A stretch of DNA of 45,407 nucleotides from CAG-533 sp022779465 (lineage in GTDB: Bacteria > Bacillota_I > Bacilli_A > RF39 > UBA660). Positions 15,921-23,274 of this stretch are shown here, in pieces. A program made the translations under genes and the position numbers. Each line of letters begins with the position of its first letter. Positions within the stretch are counted from its first letter, which is position 1. Location: positions 1-45,407 of the forward strand of contig JALFTB010000027.1 of assembly GCA_022779465.1 (NCBI GenBank). The letters are read 5' to 3'. Under the pieces are notes generated by a model that was not told where the DNA came from, did no database searches, and saw nothing but the letters and a program-made list of their open reading frames with translations.

Positions 15921-16589
15921 ATGATTTGTTTAGTAACAGGTTCTTCAAGAGGTTTGGGTAAAGAGATTATTAAGAAATTTGCAAGTGAAGGTTTTGAAGT
16001 AATTATTAATTATAATAAAAGTGAAAAGGATGCTTATAAGTTAGCAGATGAAATTGGTAGTAAAGCTAGAGTTATAAAATGTGATATTTCTAATGAAGAA
16101 GAAGTTAGAGATATGTTTGATCAGATTGATCATTTAGATGTACTTATTAATAATGCAGCTATTGCAGATGATAAGGATCCTTTAGAGAAAAGTGCTTTAG
16201 AATTTAATAGGGTATTGCATACTAATTTAACAGGTACTTTTTTAGTTACTAAATATGCGATAGAGAAAATGGGTAATGGTAGTATTGTTAATATATCTTC
16301 TACGAATGGAATTGATACTTATTATCCTGAGAGTATTGATTATGATGCTTCTAAAGCTGGTATTATTTCTTTAACTCATAATTTTGCTAAATATTTAAGT
16401 GATATTAGAGTTAATTGTATTTGTCCTGATTGGATTGATACGGATATGAATAAAGATATGGATGAGATTTATAAAGCTAAGATTAATTTTATTAAGCCTG
16501 ATGTTTTAGCATCTTTGGTATATAAGGTAGCTATGAATAAGGGGATTAATGATCAAATTATTAAAGTAGGTGATAATAGTGTTAGATAA
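15921..16589 (+). CDS. Short-chain dehydrogenase/reductase, 222 aa (FabG-like)
   Basis: Compact classical SDR: cofactor loop VTGSSRGLGKEI, NNAAIAD near residue 77, catalytic serine in VNISSTNG, and the YDASKAG tyrosine-lysine pair around 149-153, then RVNCICPDWIDTDM. It resembles FabG and related 3-oxoacyl reductases, but no fatty acid synthesis gene is beside it. At 222 residues it is a little short for FabG. The next gene, a PLP enzyme, overlaps its end by 11 bases, so the two are translated together and may share a pathway. Confidence 0.85.
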   Translation: MICLVTGSSRGLGKEIIKKFASEGFEVIINYNKSEKDAYKLADEIGSKARVIKCDISNEEEVRDMFDQIDHLDVLINNAAIADDKDPLEKSALEFNRVLHTNLTGTFLVTKYAIEKMGNGSIVNISSTNGIDTYYPESIDYDASKAGIISLTHNFAKYLSDIRVNCICPDWIDTDMNKDMDEIYKAKINFIKPDVLASLVYKVAMNKGINDQIIKVGDNSVR

Positions 16590-17775
16590 TTTAGTTAAAG
16601 AGGTTGAACTTTCTTTAAGTGATAATTTTAAGAGTTTAGATGATTTATGTTTATTTAATAGTAAAAGGGTATTAGATGCTTTTCATAAGTATGGGGTTAC
16701 GACAGGTGATTTTAATGGTACTTCTGGTTATGGTTATGGTGATATTGGTCGTGATAAGATTGAAAAGATTTATGCTGAGATTTTAGGTTGTGAAAGTGCT
16801 TTAGTTAGAAATCAATTTGTTAGTGGAACTCATGCTTTAACAGTAGCTTTTTTTGGTATTTTAAGACCTGGTGATACTTTACTTTCTATTAGTGGTCTTC
16901 CTTATGATACTTTACATAAGGTTATTGGTATTACTGATAATGATAGTTCTTTAAAGGCTTTTAATATTGATTTTAAGTGTATTTCTTTAGTGGATAATGA
17001 TTTTGATTATGATTTAATAAAGAAGTCTTTAAATGGGGTTAAAATGGTTCATATTCAAAGGTCTATTGGTTATGGTAATAGAGATACTTTAAGTGTAAGT
17101 AAAGTTAATAATGTTATTAAGTTTATTAAAGATATTAATAAGGATATTATTGTTATGGTTGATAATTGTTATTGTGAGTTATGTGATTATGACAATATTA
17201 ATGCTGATTTATTAGTTGGTTCTTTAATTAAGAATTTAGGGGCTGGGATATGTAATAATGGTGCTTATATTGCTGGTAAAGAAAAATATGTTTCTTTATG
17301 TGCAGAAAGATTAACTAGTCCTGGTTTAGGTAGTGAAGTAGGTCCTAGTTTAGGTCAGAATAAATATTTTTTACTTGGTTTATATATGGCTCCTAGGGTT
17401 GTAGTATCAGCTTTAAAGGTTAAATTATTTACTAAATGTTTATTAGAAAAGTTAGGCTATAGTTGTATTAATACTTCTTTAAATGATATTGTTTTAGGGA
17501 TTGTTTTTAATGATAGAGAAAAGTTAATTAAATATGTTAGAGGTATTCAGGCAAATAGTGCTATTGATGCTAACTTTACACCAATGCCTTGTGAAATGCC
17601 TGGATATGATTCTGACATTATTATGGCTAGTGGTTCTTTTACAGATGGCTCTAGCATAGAATTATCTTGTGATGCGCCTTTAAGAGAACCTTATATTGCT
17701 TATCAACAAGGATCTCTTACTTATGAGTATGGTAAAATAGGTGTAGTAAATGCTATTAATGATATGTTAAAATAA
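16579..17775 (+). CDS. Aluminium resistance/methionine gamma-lyase-like PLP enzyme, 398 aa
   Basis: Pyridoxal-phosphate protein of the Alum_res family (YnbB-like, often annotated methionine gamma-lyase family). Characteristic stretches are NGTSGYGYGDIGRDKIEKIY, then CESALVRNQFVSGTHAL, and VMVDNCYCE holding the PLP-nitrogen aspartate. The PLP lysine is expected in GSLIKNLGAG near residue 217. The physiological reaction of the family is not settled. GTG 16579 was taken as start because AGGTGATAATA gives a well-spaced ribosome site; a GTG at 16570 would lie inside that site. Confidence 0.87.
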   Translation: MLDNLVKEVELSLSDNFKSLDDLCLFNSKRVLDAFHKYGVTTGDFNGTSGYGYGDIGRDKIEKIYAEILGCESALVRNQFVSGTHALTVAFFGILRPGDTLLSISGLPYDTLHKVIGITDNDSSLKAFNIDFKCISLVDNDFDYDLIKKSLNGVKMVHIQRSIGYGNRDTLSVSKVNNVIKFIKDINKDIIVMVDNCYCELCDYDNINADLLVGSLIKNLGAGICNNGAYIAGKEKYVSLCAERLTSPGLGSEVGPSLGQNKYFLLGLYMAPRVVVSALKVKLFTKCLLEKLGYSCINTSLNDIVLGIVFNDREKLIKYVRGIQANSAIDANFTPMPCEMPGYDSDIIMASGSFTDGSSIELSCDAPLREPYIAYQQGSLTYEYGKIGVVNAINDMLK

Positions 17776-17791
17776 GATAGGTGATAAATAA

Positions 17792-18304
17792 ATGACAGAT
17801 AAATTAGTTAAATGGATAGTTGGTATTTTTGGAACTACTGCAAGTGGAATGTTTGGTAAATATTTAATTATTTTTTTAATTTCTATTTTACCAATATTAG
17901 AATTACGTGGTGGTTTAATAGCTGCTGCTTTACTTGGAGTACCGCCACTAGCTGCATATATTATTTGTATGATTGGTAATTTAATTCCAATTCCTTTAAT
18001 TTTATGGTTTTTAGATTATGTTTTTGATTTTATGAAGAAACACAATATTTTAAAGAAGTTTGTTTTGTTTTGTGAAAGAAAAGGTAATGAAAAGAAAGAC
18101 TCTATTGAAAAATATGGGTTTTGGGGTTTAGTTTTATTTGTTGGCGTACCTTTACCTGGAACAGGAGCTTGGACTGGTTGTTTAATTGCAACGATGCTTA
18201 GAATGGATAAGAAGAAAGCTTTCTTAGCAACTCTTTTAGGTGTAGTGATGGCTAGTATTATTATGATGCTTGTTTCTTATGGTGTACTTGCAAATATATT
18301 TTAA
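17792..18304 (+). CDS. Small multidrug export-like membrane protein (COG2426), 170 aa
   Basis: Matches the small multidrug export family, related to DedA-type transporters. Four to five membrane helices with the conserved ILPILELRGGLIAAALLGV entry loop and the second loop FWGLVLFVGVPLPGTGAWTG. Export of drugs was suggested for founding members, but the true substrate is not known. AGGTGA lies before the ATG. It follows the PLP gene by 16 bases and the promoter of the next gene starts inside its last codons. Confidence 0.87.
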   Translation: MTDKLVKWIVGIFGTTASGMFGKYLIIFLISILPILELRGGLIAAALLGVPPLAAYIICMIGNLIPIPLILWFLDYVFDFMKKHNILKKFVLFCERKGNEKKDSIEKYGFWGLVLFVGVPLPGTGAWTGCLIATMLRMDKKKAFLATLLGVVMASIIMMLVSYGVLANIF

Positions 18305-18316
18305 ATAGAATATAAT
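18288..18316 (+). promoter_or_regulatory. Promoter of the glucosaminidase gene, predicted near-leaderless
   Basis: TTGCAA (18288-18293), 17-base spacer, TATAAT (18311-18316). The -35 box is inside the exporter gene. The ATG at 18325 starts 9 bases after the -10 box, so the leader should be zero to three bases; no ribosome site is present. Confidence 0.7.
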
Positions 18317-18324
18317 ATATTAAT

Positions 18325-18930
18325 ATGAAAAAGAAATTTAAGAAATTTAAAATTGAAGATATTATTGCTTTTATGGCAGCTGTTTTTGTTATTTGTGCTT
18401 TTTATGCCATATCTGCAACATTAAAAAATAAAGATGTAAAAGAAGAAGTTGTTTTAGCTGAAGAAAATATTACAACAACTACGACTACTACGACAACAAC
18501 AAAAGCACCAGAAATTATTTGGGATGGTTTAACTTTAGAACAGTTAGCGGAAAGATTAGATAAGAATTTATATGACACAATGGAAGGAACAGGAATATAT
18601 TTTGCTAACTATACTAAAGAAACTGGTTTAGATCCTTATTTAGCAGTTTCTATTATTAATTTAGAGACTGGTTGTAAATGGGGATGTTCTTATTTAGCTA
18701 AGAATTGTAATAATATAGGTGGTCTTAAAGGAAGTCCTTCTTGTAATGGTGGTTCTTATATGAAGTTTGATACTTTAGAAGAGGGAATTAGAGGTTATCT
18801 AGATATTGTTTATAATAATTATTGGCAAAAGGGTTTAACTACTCCAGAATTAATGAATCCTAAGTATGCAGCAAGTAATACTTGGGCTGAAAAGGTTAAC
18901 AGATATTATGAAGCAATTAAGGCATCTTAA
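18325..18930 (+). CDS. Membrane-anchored glucosaminidase-like peptidoglycan hydrolase, 201 aa
   Basis: A single N-terminal helix (about residues 11-32) anchors the protein outside the cell. A run of ten threonines (about 51-60) makes a linker. From about residue 65 there is a lysozyme-like domain of the Glucosaminidase family: ANYTKETGLDPYLAVSIINL, then ETGCKWG with the probable catalytic glutamate near residue 114, NNIGGLKG, and MKFDTLEEGIRGYLD, ending with WAEKVNRYYEAIK. It likely cleaves the glycan strands of peptidoglycan. Four cysteines in the domain could form disulphides. It has its own promoter and terminator and starts without a ribosome site. Confidence 0.85.
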   Translation: MKKKFKKFKIEDIIAFMAAVFVICAFYAISATLKNKDVKEEVVLAEENITTTTTTTTTTKAPEIIWDGLTLEQLAERLDKNLYDTMEGTGIYFANYTKETGLDPYLAVSIINLETGCKWGCSYLAKNCNNIGGLKGSPSCNGGSYMKFDTLEEGIRGYLDIVYNNYWQKGLTTPELMNPKYAASNTWAEKVNRYYEAIKAS

Positions 18931-18940
18931 TTGTTTTTTT
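18914..18940 (+). terminator. Terminator of the glucosaminidase gene
   Basis: CAATTAAG (18914-18921), loop GCAT, CTTAATTG (18926-18933), then seven T. The TAA stop (18928-18930) is inside the 3' arm. The end of the hairpin and its T-run contain the -35 box of the next promoter. Confidence 0.88.
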
Positions 18941-18959
18941 ATGGTTAAAATGATATTAT
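18931..18959 (+). promoter_or_regulatory. Promoter of the hydrogenase gene
   Basis: TTGTTT (18931-18936), 17-base spacer, TATTAT (18954-18959) with an extended TGA just upstream of the -10. The leader should be only about 11 to 16 bases long and still holds the AGGTG ribosome site. Confidence 0.6.
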
Positions 18960-18976
18960 TATGCTAGGTGAATAAT

Positions 18977-20380
18977 ATGAAGTATAGATGTAAAAATTGT
19001 GGCTTTATTCATTTAGGTGAACTAAATGATGGATATTATTGTCCTTATTGTTTAGGTTCTTTATTTGATTTTGAATTGATTGAAGAAGAAGAGAAAAAAT
19101 ATAATAGAGTTAATATAAGTGAAGATAATCATAGTATTTATCGAATAGATGATAGGTGTATTAATTGTGGTGCTTGCTTTAGGACTTGTCAAAATAAAGT
19201 TAATATTAAATATGATAGTAATAAATGTAATGGGGTATGTATTGGATGTGGACAGTGTATTTTAAGTTGTCCAGTGGGAGCTTTAGTTCCTAAATATGAT
19301 TATAATAAGGTTCTTGAGTATATAAATAATCCAGAATATATAGTTGCTGTTCTTACTAGTCCTGCTGTTAGAGTAGGAATAGGAGATGCTTTTGGATATG
19401 AAGCAGGGGCTTTTTTAGAAGGTAAGATGGTTGCTGCTTTAAAAGCTTTAGGTTTTGATTATGTTTTTGATACAACTTTTGGGGCTGATTTAACTAGTAT
19501 GGAAGAAGCTCATGAATTAAAACTTAGAATTGAAAAGAATAAAAAGGGAATGTTTACTAGTTGTTGTCCTTCTTGGGTTAAATATGCATCTATTTATCAT
19601 CCTGATATTTTAAAAGATTTATCTAGTTGTGATAGTCCGATTGGAATGGAAAGCACTATTATTAAAAAGTATTTTGCTAAAGAAGAAGATATTGATTTAA
19701 GTAAGTTTATTTTGGTAGCTTTAACTCCTTGTACATCTAAAAAAGAAGAAATTATTAATGGTAGTTGTGATTATGTTTTAACTACTAGTGAACTTTCTTT
19801 AATGTTAAGAGAAAATAATGTTGATTTTAAAGCTTTAGAAGATGAAGAATTTGATTCGATTGTAGGTTCTAGTTCAGGAACGATATATGGATTTAGTGGA
19901 GGAGTAGCTTTATCAGTTTTAAGAGTTTTATATTATTATGAAACAGGTAAAGATTTAACTAATGATTTAGTTCTTATAAGTGATAAAGAATATTATAAAG
20001 AAATTAAAGTTAAGATTAATTCTAAAATTATTAAGTGTGCATCGGTTAGTACCATGGGTAATTTAGAAAAGTTACTTAATATAAAGGATGAATTTGATTT
20101 AATAGAGGTTATGAATTGTGATGGTGGTTGTATTTCTGGTGGTGGACAAATTTTAATGCCTATTGCGGATATGCAAAGAATTAAAGAAGAAAGAAGTAAA
20201 TCTTTACAAAAGAAAGATTATAAACCTTTAATTAAATACCCTTATAAGAATGAATATATTAAAGAGATATATGATGAATTTCTTGAAAAGCCGGGAAGTA
20301 ATATATCTAAAAAGTTATTACATGTTAAACATAAAGATTTAAGTGATGTTTTAACAAATAAAAAAGAAACTAGTGATTAG
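18977..20380 (+). CDS. [FeFe]-hydrogenase with N-terminal rubredoxin-like and ferredoxin domains, 467 aa
   Basis: Domains in order: a rubredoxin-like zinc or iron knuckle (residues about 3-26, CKNCGF and CPYC); a 2[4Fe-4S] ferredoxin domain (about 50-100, CINCGACFRTC and CIGCGQCILSCPVGAL); and the H-cluster domain. The three H-cluster loops are present: TSCCPSWV, with the proton-relay cysteine and the ligand; TPCTSKKEE; and NCDGGCISGGGQ, with two ligand cysteines. In the third loop the usual proline of CPGGC is aspartate. It should reduce protons or oxidise hydrogen using ferredoxin. The hydE, hydF and hydG maturation genes are not here. A sensory hydrogenase is an alternative. ATG 18977 has AGGTG before it. 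Confidence 0.88.
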   Translation: MKYRCKNCGFIHLGELNDGYYCPYCLGSLFDFELIEEEEKKYNRVNISEDNHSIYRIDDRCINCGACFRTCQNKVNIKYDSNKCNGVCIGCGQCILSCPVGALVPKYDYNKVLEYINNPEYIVAVLTSPAVRVGIGDAFGYEAGAFLEGKMVAALKALGFDYVFDTTFGADLTSMEEAHELKLRIEKNKKGMFTSCCPSWVKYASIYHPDILKDLSSCDSPIGMESTIIKKYFAKEEDIDLSKFILVALTPCTSKKEEIINGSCDYVLTTSELSLMLRENNVDFKALEDEEFDSIVGSSSGTIYGFSGGVALSVLRVLYYYETGKDLTNDLVLISDKEYYKEIKVKINSKIIKCASVSTMGNLEKLLNIKDEFDLIEVMNCDGGCISGGGQILMPIADMQRIKEERSKSLQKKDYKPLIKYPYKNEYIKEIYDEFLEKPGSNISKKLLHVKHKDLSDVLTNKKETSD

Positions 20381-20390
20381 TTTCTTTTTT
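20360..20390. terminator. Bidirectional terminator between the hydrogenase and minus-strand genes
   Basis: AAAAAAGAAACTA (20360-20372), loop GTGAT, TAGTTTCTTTTTT (20378-20390). The A-run and T-run serve both strands. Both stop codons lie in it and overlap each other: TAG at 20378-20380 on plus, and TAA at 20379-20377 on minus. Confidence 0.88.
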
Positions 20391-21204
20391 GAGTTAATGT
20401 TAATATTTTTTGTTTTCTTTCTTGGGTATAGTCTTTAAACATATTGAATGTTTCTTTGTTTTTATTTACTAATTCGTTTGATCTAACGATGATTTCATTT
20501 ACTTCTTCGTCAGATATTTGAGAAGCAAGACTGGCATTACGATAAGTTCTCATTTTTTCTGGAATATCTTGGGTGATACCTTCTAATGCTAAAAAGGCAT
20601 AAGGTTTAAAATGAAAAATAACTTCTTCTCCAGTTGGGAGATATGTTCTTAAATCTGAATCATTAATGAATCTTAAGAAAAATCGATTGGTTGAGTCATA
20701 GCCATACTTTACATCATCTATTGTAATAATATTTAGTACGTGGTTTGCTGGTTTAGCTTTTCTTTGTCTAGAAGTTGGTTGACAATTACAATAAAATTTT
20801 TCAGTAGGGAAATCTAATTTCGTTAAAACATCTTCTATGAAACAAGTTGAATTACGACATACACCTTCACCAGCAATTATATTTATTCCTGAAGTAAAAG
20901 TTAAAATATCTTGAACGTCATAAACATATTTATATTCTTTTACTGAACAGTATCCCCGATAAATCATTCTTTGTAATACAATTGAATAATATAGGGGATT
21001 ATTTGGTAATTTTAGTTCATTTAATAATTCAGCAATCATTCTTATATATATGCGATATTCTTTTATAGCTTCACGATATGTGACATCTTCTTCAATAGAT
21101 TGCATGCGGTGTGCTTGGAATATGTCAAGAGCTCTGTCAATTTCTTTTTGACTAGGTCTTGGTCCAATATAATATTTATCATTTGATTTCGCATTTTTAC
21201 TCAT
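20377..21204 (-). CDS. Transglutaminase-fold (papain-like) protein of unknown role, 275 aa
   Basis: Residues about 105-175 look like a transglutaminase-like core: GEGVCRNSTCF with the putative nucleophile Cys116, ANHVLNI with His155, and YGYDSTNRF with Asp170. That is a full cysteine-histidine-aspartate triad in the right order and spacing. No signal peptide or membrane segment is seen, so it should be cytoplasmic. Residues 1-100 are mainly helical and basic, and the last 60 residues are helical and polar. A peptidase or amidase role is possible; the substrate is unknown. AGAGGGA precedes the ATG. It is a single gene between two terminators. Confidence 0.75.
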   Translation of the reverse strand: MSKNAKSNDKYYIGPRPSQKEIDRALDIFQAHRMQSIEEDVTYREAIKEYRIYIRMIAELLNELKLPNNPLYYSIVLQRMIYRGYCSVKEYKYVYDVQDILTFTSGINIIAGEGVCRNSTCFIEDVLTKLDFPTEKFYCNCQPTSRQRKAKPANHVLNIITIDDVKYGYDSTNRFFLRFINDSDLRTYLPTGEEVIFHFKPYAFLALEGITQDIPEKMRTYRNASLASQISDEEVNEIIVRSNELVNKNKETFNMFKDYTQERKQKILTLTQKRN

Positions 21205-21230
21205 ATATTTTCCCTCTTTAAGTGGGTCAT

Positions 21231-21236
21231 ATTATA
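21231..21236 (-). promoter_or_regulatory. Possible -10 box of the transglutaminase-fold gene
   Basis: TATAAT on the minus strand, 26 bases before the ATG at 21204. No good -35 box is seen; the upstream bases are the terminator tail of the neighbouring gene. Confidence 0.4.
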
Positions 21237-21245
21237 CTATATTTT

Positions 21246-21275
21246 TAGAAAAAAGAAAAGAGACTACTGTCTCTT
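21246..21275 (-). terminator. Terminator of the GtrB-like gene
   Basis: On minus: AAGAGAC (21275-21269), loop AGTA, GTCTCTT (21264-21258), then TTCTTTTTT. The stop codon TAA (21276-21274) overlaps the first base pairs of the stem. Confidence 0.85.
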
Positions 21276-22215
21276 ATAAAATATCATCATCAAAACCTAA
21301 GGTATTTTTTGCTACATAGATAGGTCTAGATTTGATTTCTAAATACATTTTTGAGATATATTCACCAACAATACCAGTAGCTAGTAGATTTAATCCTCCT
21401 AAGAATAACATTACACAAATTAGTGAAGGGTATCCAGGAACATCACCACCAGTGAATAAGGTTTTAATTATAATTACTAGTAAATATATAAATGATACAA
21501 ATGATATTAAGGTACCAACTACAGTAGCTATTTTTAATGGTTTAACACTAAAGTTAACAATTCCATTCCAGGCATATTTAAATGAATTTTTTAAATTGAA
21601 GTTTGATTTTCCAGAATGTCTATCTTCAACAGTGTATTCCATATATTTAGTTTTATATCCAACCCAAGAAAAGATTCCTTTTGAAAAACGATTATTTTCT
21701 TTTAAAGATATAATTGATTCTACAACTGAATGTCTAAACATTCTAAAATCTGATGCACCATTTTCAAAATGGGTATCACTTAATTTATTCATGAAATTGT
21801 AGAACATACTTTTAAGTAGTTTTATAATTCCATTTTCTTTTTTTCTAGTTTTATTAATCATTGATATTTGATCGTAATCTTTATTTGTTTCTAAGAAGTT
21901 TAACATTTCTAATAGGTATTTAGGATTTTGTTGTAAATCACCATCAATGATAACGGCATATTCGGCATTTGAATGACTTAATCCTGCGTACATTGCAGCG
22001 TCTTTACCAAAGTTTCTAGAAAAATTTATTACTTTGACATGTTTAGGGTCTAACTTATATATATCATTTAATTTTTCAATTGTTTTATCTTTTGAACCAT
22101 CATTAACAAAGATAAGATTATATTTTATTTCACTTAATGCTTCACTTAATTTTTCATGCATTAATGTGATATTTCCTTCTTCATTATAACAAGGTATTAT
22201 TACATCTAATTTCAT
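21274..22215 (-). CDS. GtrB/DPM1-like membrane glycosyltransferase family 2, 313 aa
   Basis: Polyprenyl-phosphate sugar transferase type. The GT-A domain fills residues 1-220: LDVIIPCYNEEGNITLM, FVNDGSKDKT, NFSRNFGKDAAMYAGL and the metal motif VIIDGDLQQNP, followed by GASDFRMFRHSVV and DRHSGKSNFNLK. Two membrane helices follow (about 230-252 and 262-285), ending in the typical GEYISKMYLEIKSRP stretch. Members put a sugar on undecaprenyl phosphate for later use outside the cell. Start at 22215 because AGGTGG lies 7 bases before it; a GTG at 22224 is within that site. It is outside the capsule cluster but may serve surface glycosylation. A long reading frame on the opposite strand here is a shadow. 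Confidence 0.92.
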   Translation of the reverse strand: MKLDVIIPCYNEEGNITLMHEKLSEALSEIKYNLIFVNDGSKDKTIEKLNDIYKLDPKHVKVINFSRNFGKDAAMYAGLSHSNAEYAVIIDGDLQQNPKYLLEMLNFLETNKDYDQISMINKTRKKENGIIKLLKSMFYNFMNKLSDTHFENGASDFRMFRHSVVESIISLKENNRFSKGIFSWVGYKTKYMEYTVEDRHSGKSNFNLKNSFKYAWNGIVNFSVKPLKIATVVGTLISFVSFIYLLVIIIKTLFTGGDVPGYPSLICVMLFLGGLNLLATGIVGEYISKMYLEIKSRPIYVAKNTLGFDDDIL

Positions 22216-22233
22216 TACTTCCACCTCAAGAAC

Positions 22234-22239
22234 ATTATA
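22234..22239 (-). promoter_or_regulatory. Possible -10 box of the GtrB-like gene
   Basis: TATAAT on the minus strand, 18 bases before the ATG at 22215. The -35 region is only AT-rich. Confidence 0.4.
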
Positions 22240-22263
22240 TCATTAATTTTATATATAAAAAAG

Positions 22264-22292
22264 TAGACTTATGTTTATATTTACATTATAAT
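22264..22292 (+). promoter_or_regulatory. Promoter of the 22311 gene
   Basis: TAGACT (22264-22269), 17-base spacer, TATAAT (22287-22292). It faces away from the GtrB-like promoter in the same 95-base gap. Confidence 0.55.
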
Positions 22293-22310
22293 TTAAATAG
22301 GTGAAGTAAA

Positions 22311-22721
22311 ATGAATTCTTCTGAAAAGAAAAGTATTAATAAATTATTAACAATTGGTTTTGTATTGTCATTCTTTTTTTGTATATCAGGTTTAGTTGTA
22401 AGTATAATTGGAATTGTTAAAGCTAAAAAGAATAATATTAAGGATATTACTTTGGGTGTAGTGGGTATTATTCTTTCGGTGGTAAAGTTAATATTTATTC
22501 CGTTTGTTGTATTACTTATTGTTAATTTTGATGATTATAAGGAAATAATTACTAATAAATATAATGAAGCTACTGAAGCATGTGAGTCTGGAAATGCTTA
22601 TGGTTATGATTGTAAGTGTGGAGAATTTGATGAGTATTGTACCTGTATTAAATGCTATGATGATAATTGTCATGCTAAGGTGAAAGTAAAGTGTCCAAAT
22701 AAAGAAAGAAATATATATTAA
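22311..22721 (+). CDS. Small membrane protein, DUF4190-like, with cysteine-rich tail, 136 aa
   Basis: Two membrane helices (about 11-35 and 45-73) joined by a short basic loop (KAKKNN), in the arrangement of DUF4190-type proteins. The last 50 residues are soluble, polar and rich in cysteine: CESGNAYGYDCKCGEFDEYC, then CIKCYDDNCHAKVKVKC. Nine cysteines and one histidine could bind a metal or form disulphides, depending on which side the tail faces. The function is unknown. AGGTGA precedes the ATG; it is a single gene with its own promoter and terminator. Confidence 0.75.
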   Translation: MNSSEKKSINKLLTIGFVLSFFFCISGLVVSIIGIVKAKKNNIKDITLGVVGIILSVVKLIFIPFVVLLIVNFDDYKEIITNKYNEATEACESGNAYGYDCKCGEFDEYCTCIKCYDDNCHAKVKVKCPNKERNIY

Positions 22722-22749
22722 GGAAAGTTTTATGCTTTCTTTTTATTTT
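22720..22749 (+). terminator. Terminator before the ribosomal operon
   Basis: AAGGAAAG (22720-22727), 7-base loop, CTTTCTTT (22735-22742), followed by TTATTTTT. The stop codon TAA (22719-22721) overlaps the stem start. One G-T pair. Confidence 0.7.
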
Positions 22750-22783
22750 TAAGAAAAAACCTTTAAAAAAGGCAAAAAAAGGG

Positions 22784-22812
22784 TTGCTTTTCATATATTT
22801 TATTGGTATAAT
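22784..22812 (+). promoter_or_regulatory. Promoter of the S10-spc-alpha operon
   Basis: TTGCTT (22784-22789), 17-base spacer, TATAAT (22807-22812). It is the only strong promoter before the 14-kb ribosomal protein operon. Confidence 0.85.
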
Positions 22813-22818
22813 TTATCT

Positions 22819-22949
22819 TGGTTTGACTGGCTTAGATGTGCGAGGTTGCTGATACACTAGGTGAAGTTGTTAAAATAAAACTTAGAATATCAGGTAAATT
22901 TGCTACGGAGCTATGTTTATACATGATATGAACGAAAGGAGATATGTAA
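22819..22949 (+). ncRNA. Structured 5' leader of the S10 operon (probable autoregulatory leader)
   Basis: About 130 bases of untranslated leader lie between the promoter and rpsJ. The sequence GTGCGAGGTTGCTGATACAC (about 22836-22855) is like the conserved element found before rpsJ in Bacilli. It can fold with CTTAG and TGT on the left pairing ACA and CTAGG on the right, and a second small stem AAGTT/AACTT follows. In other bacteria such leaders let ribosomal protein L4 repress the operon. The match is from memory, so the L4 link is inference. Confidence 0.55.
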
Positions 22950-23255
22950 ATGTCAAAAATAAGAATCAAACTAAAAGCATACGATCATAGAGTACTTGAT
23001 AGTGCTGCTGCTAAGATTGTTGAAACTGTTAAAAGAACAGGTGGAGAAATCTCTGGGCCTGTACCTCTTCCTACAGAAATTCAAAAAATTACTGTATTAA
23101 GAGCTGTACATAATTTCAAAGATGCTCGTGAACAATTTGAAATGCGTACACACAAGAGACTTATTGATATTAAGGATCCTAGTAAGGATACAATGGATGC
23201 TCTAACTCATTTGGATTTACCAAGTGGCGTTGACATCGAAATTAAAACAAAATAA
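22950..23255 (+). CDS. rpsJ: 30S ribosomal protein S10, 101 aa
   Basis: First gene of the ribosomal operon. S10 is a head protein of the 30S subunit and, as NusE, takes part in transcription antitermination. The N-terminal IRIKLKAYDHRVLDSAAAKI and the loop region SGPVPLPTEIQKITVLR are highly conserved. Full length, with AAAGGAG before the ATG. Confidence 0.98.
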   Translation: MSKIRIKLKAYDHRVLDSAAAKIVETVKRTGGEISGPVPLPTEIQKITVLRAVHNFKDAREQFEMRTHKRLIDIKDPSKDTMDALTHLDLPSGVDIEIKTK

Positions 23256-23274
23256 TTAGATGGAGGAAAGAAAG

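Noticed and set aside
18472..18503. ACN tract as a regulatory repeat
   Set aside because: It is in frame and encodes a threonine linker between two domains.
21332..21802. 156-residue plus-strand frame
   Set aside because: Antisense to the well-supported GtrB-like gene; no family features or ribosome site.
22751..22785. A/G-rich stretch before the ribosomal promoter as a riboswitch or second terminator
   Set aside because: Runs of A with CCTTT and GGGTT do not make a stable stem, and it lies upstream of the promoter.
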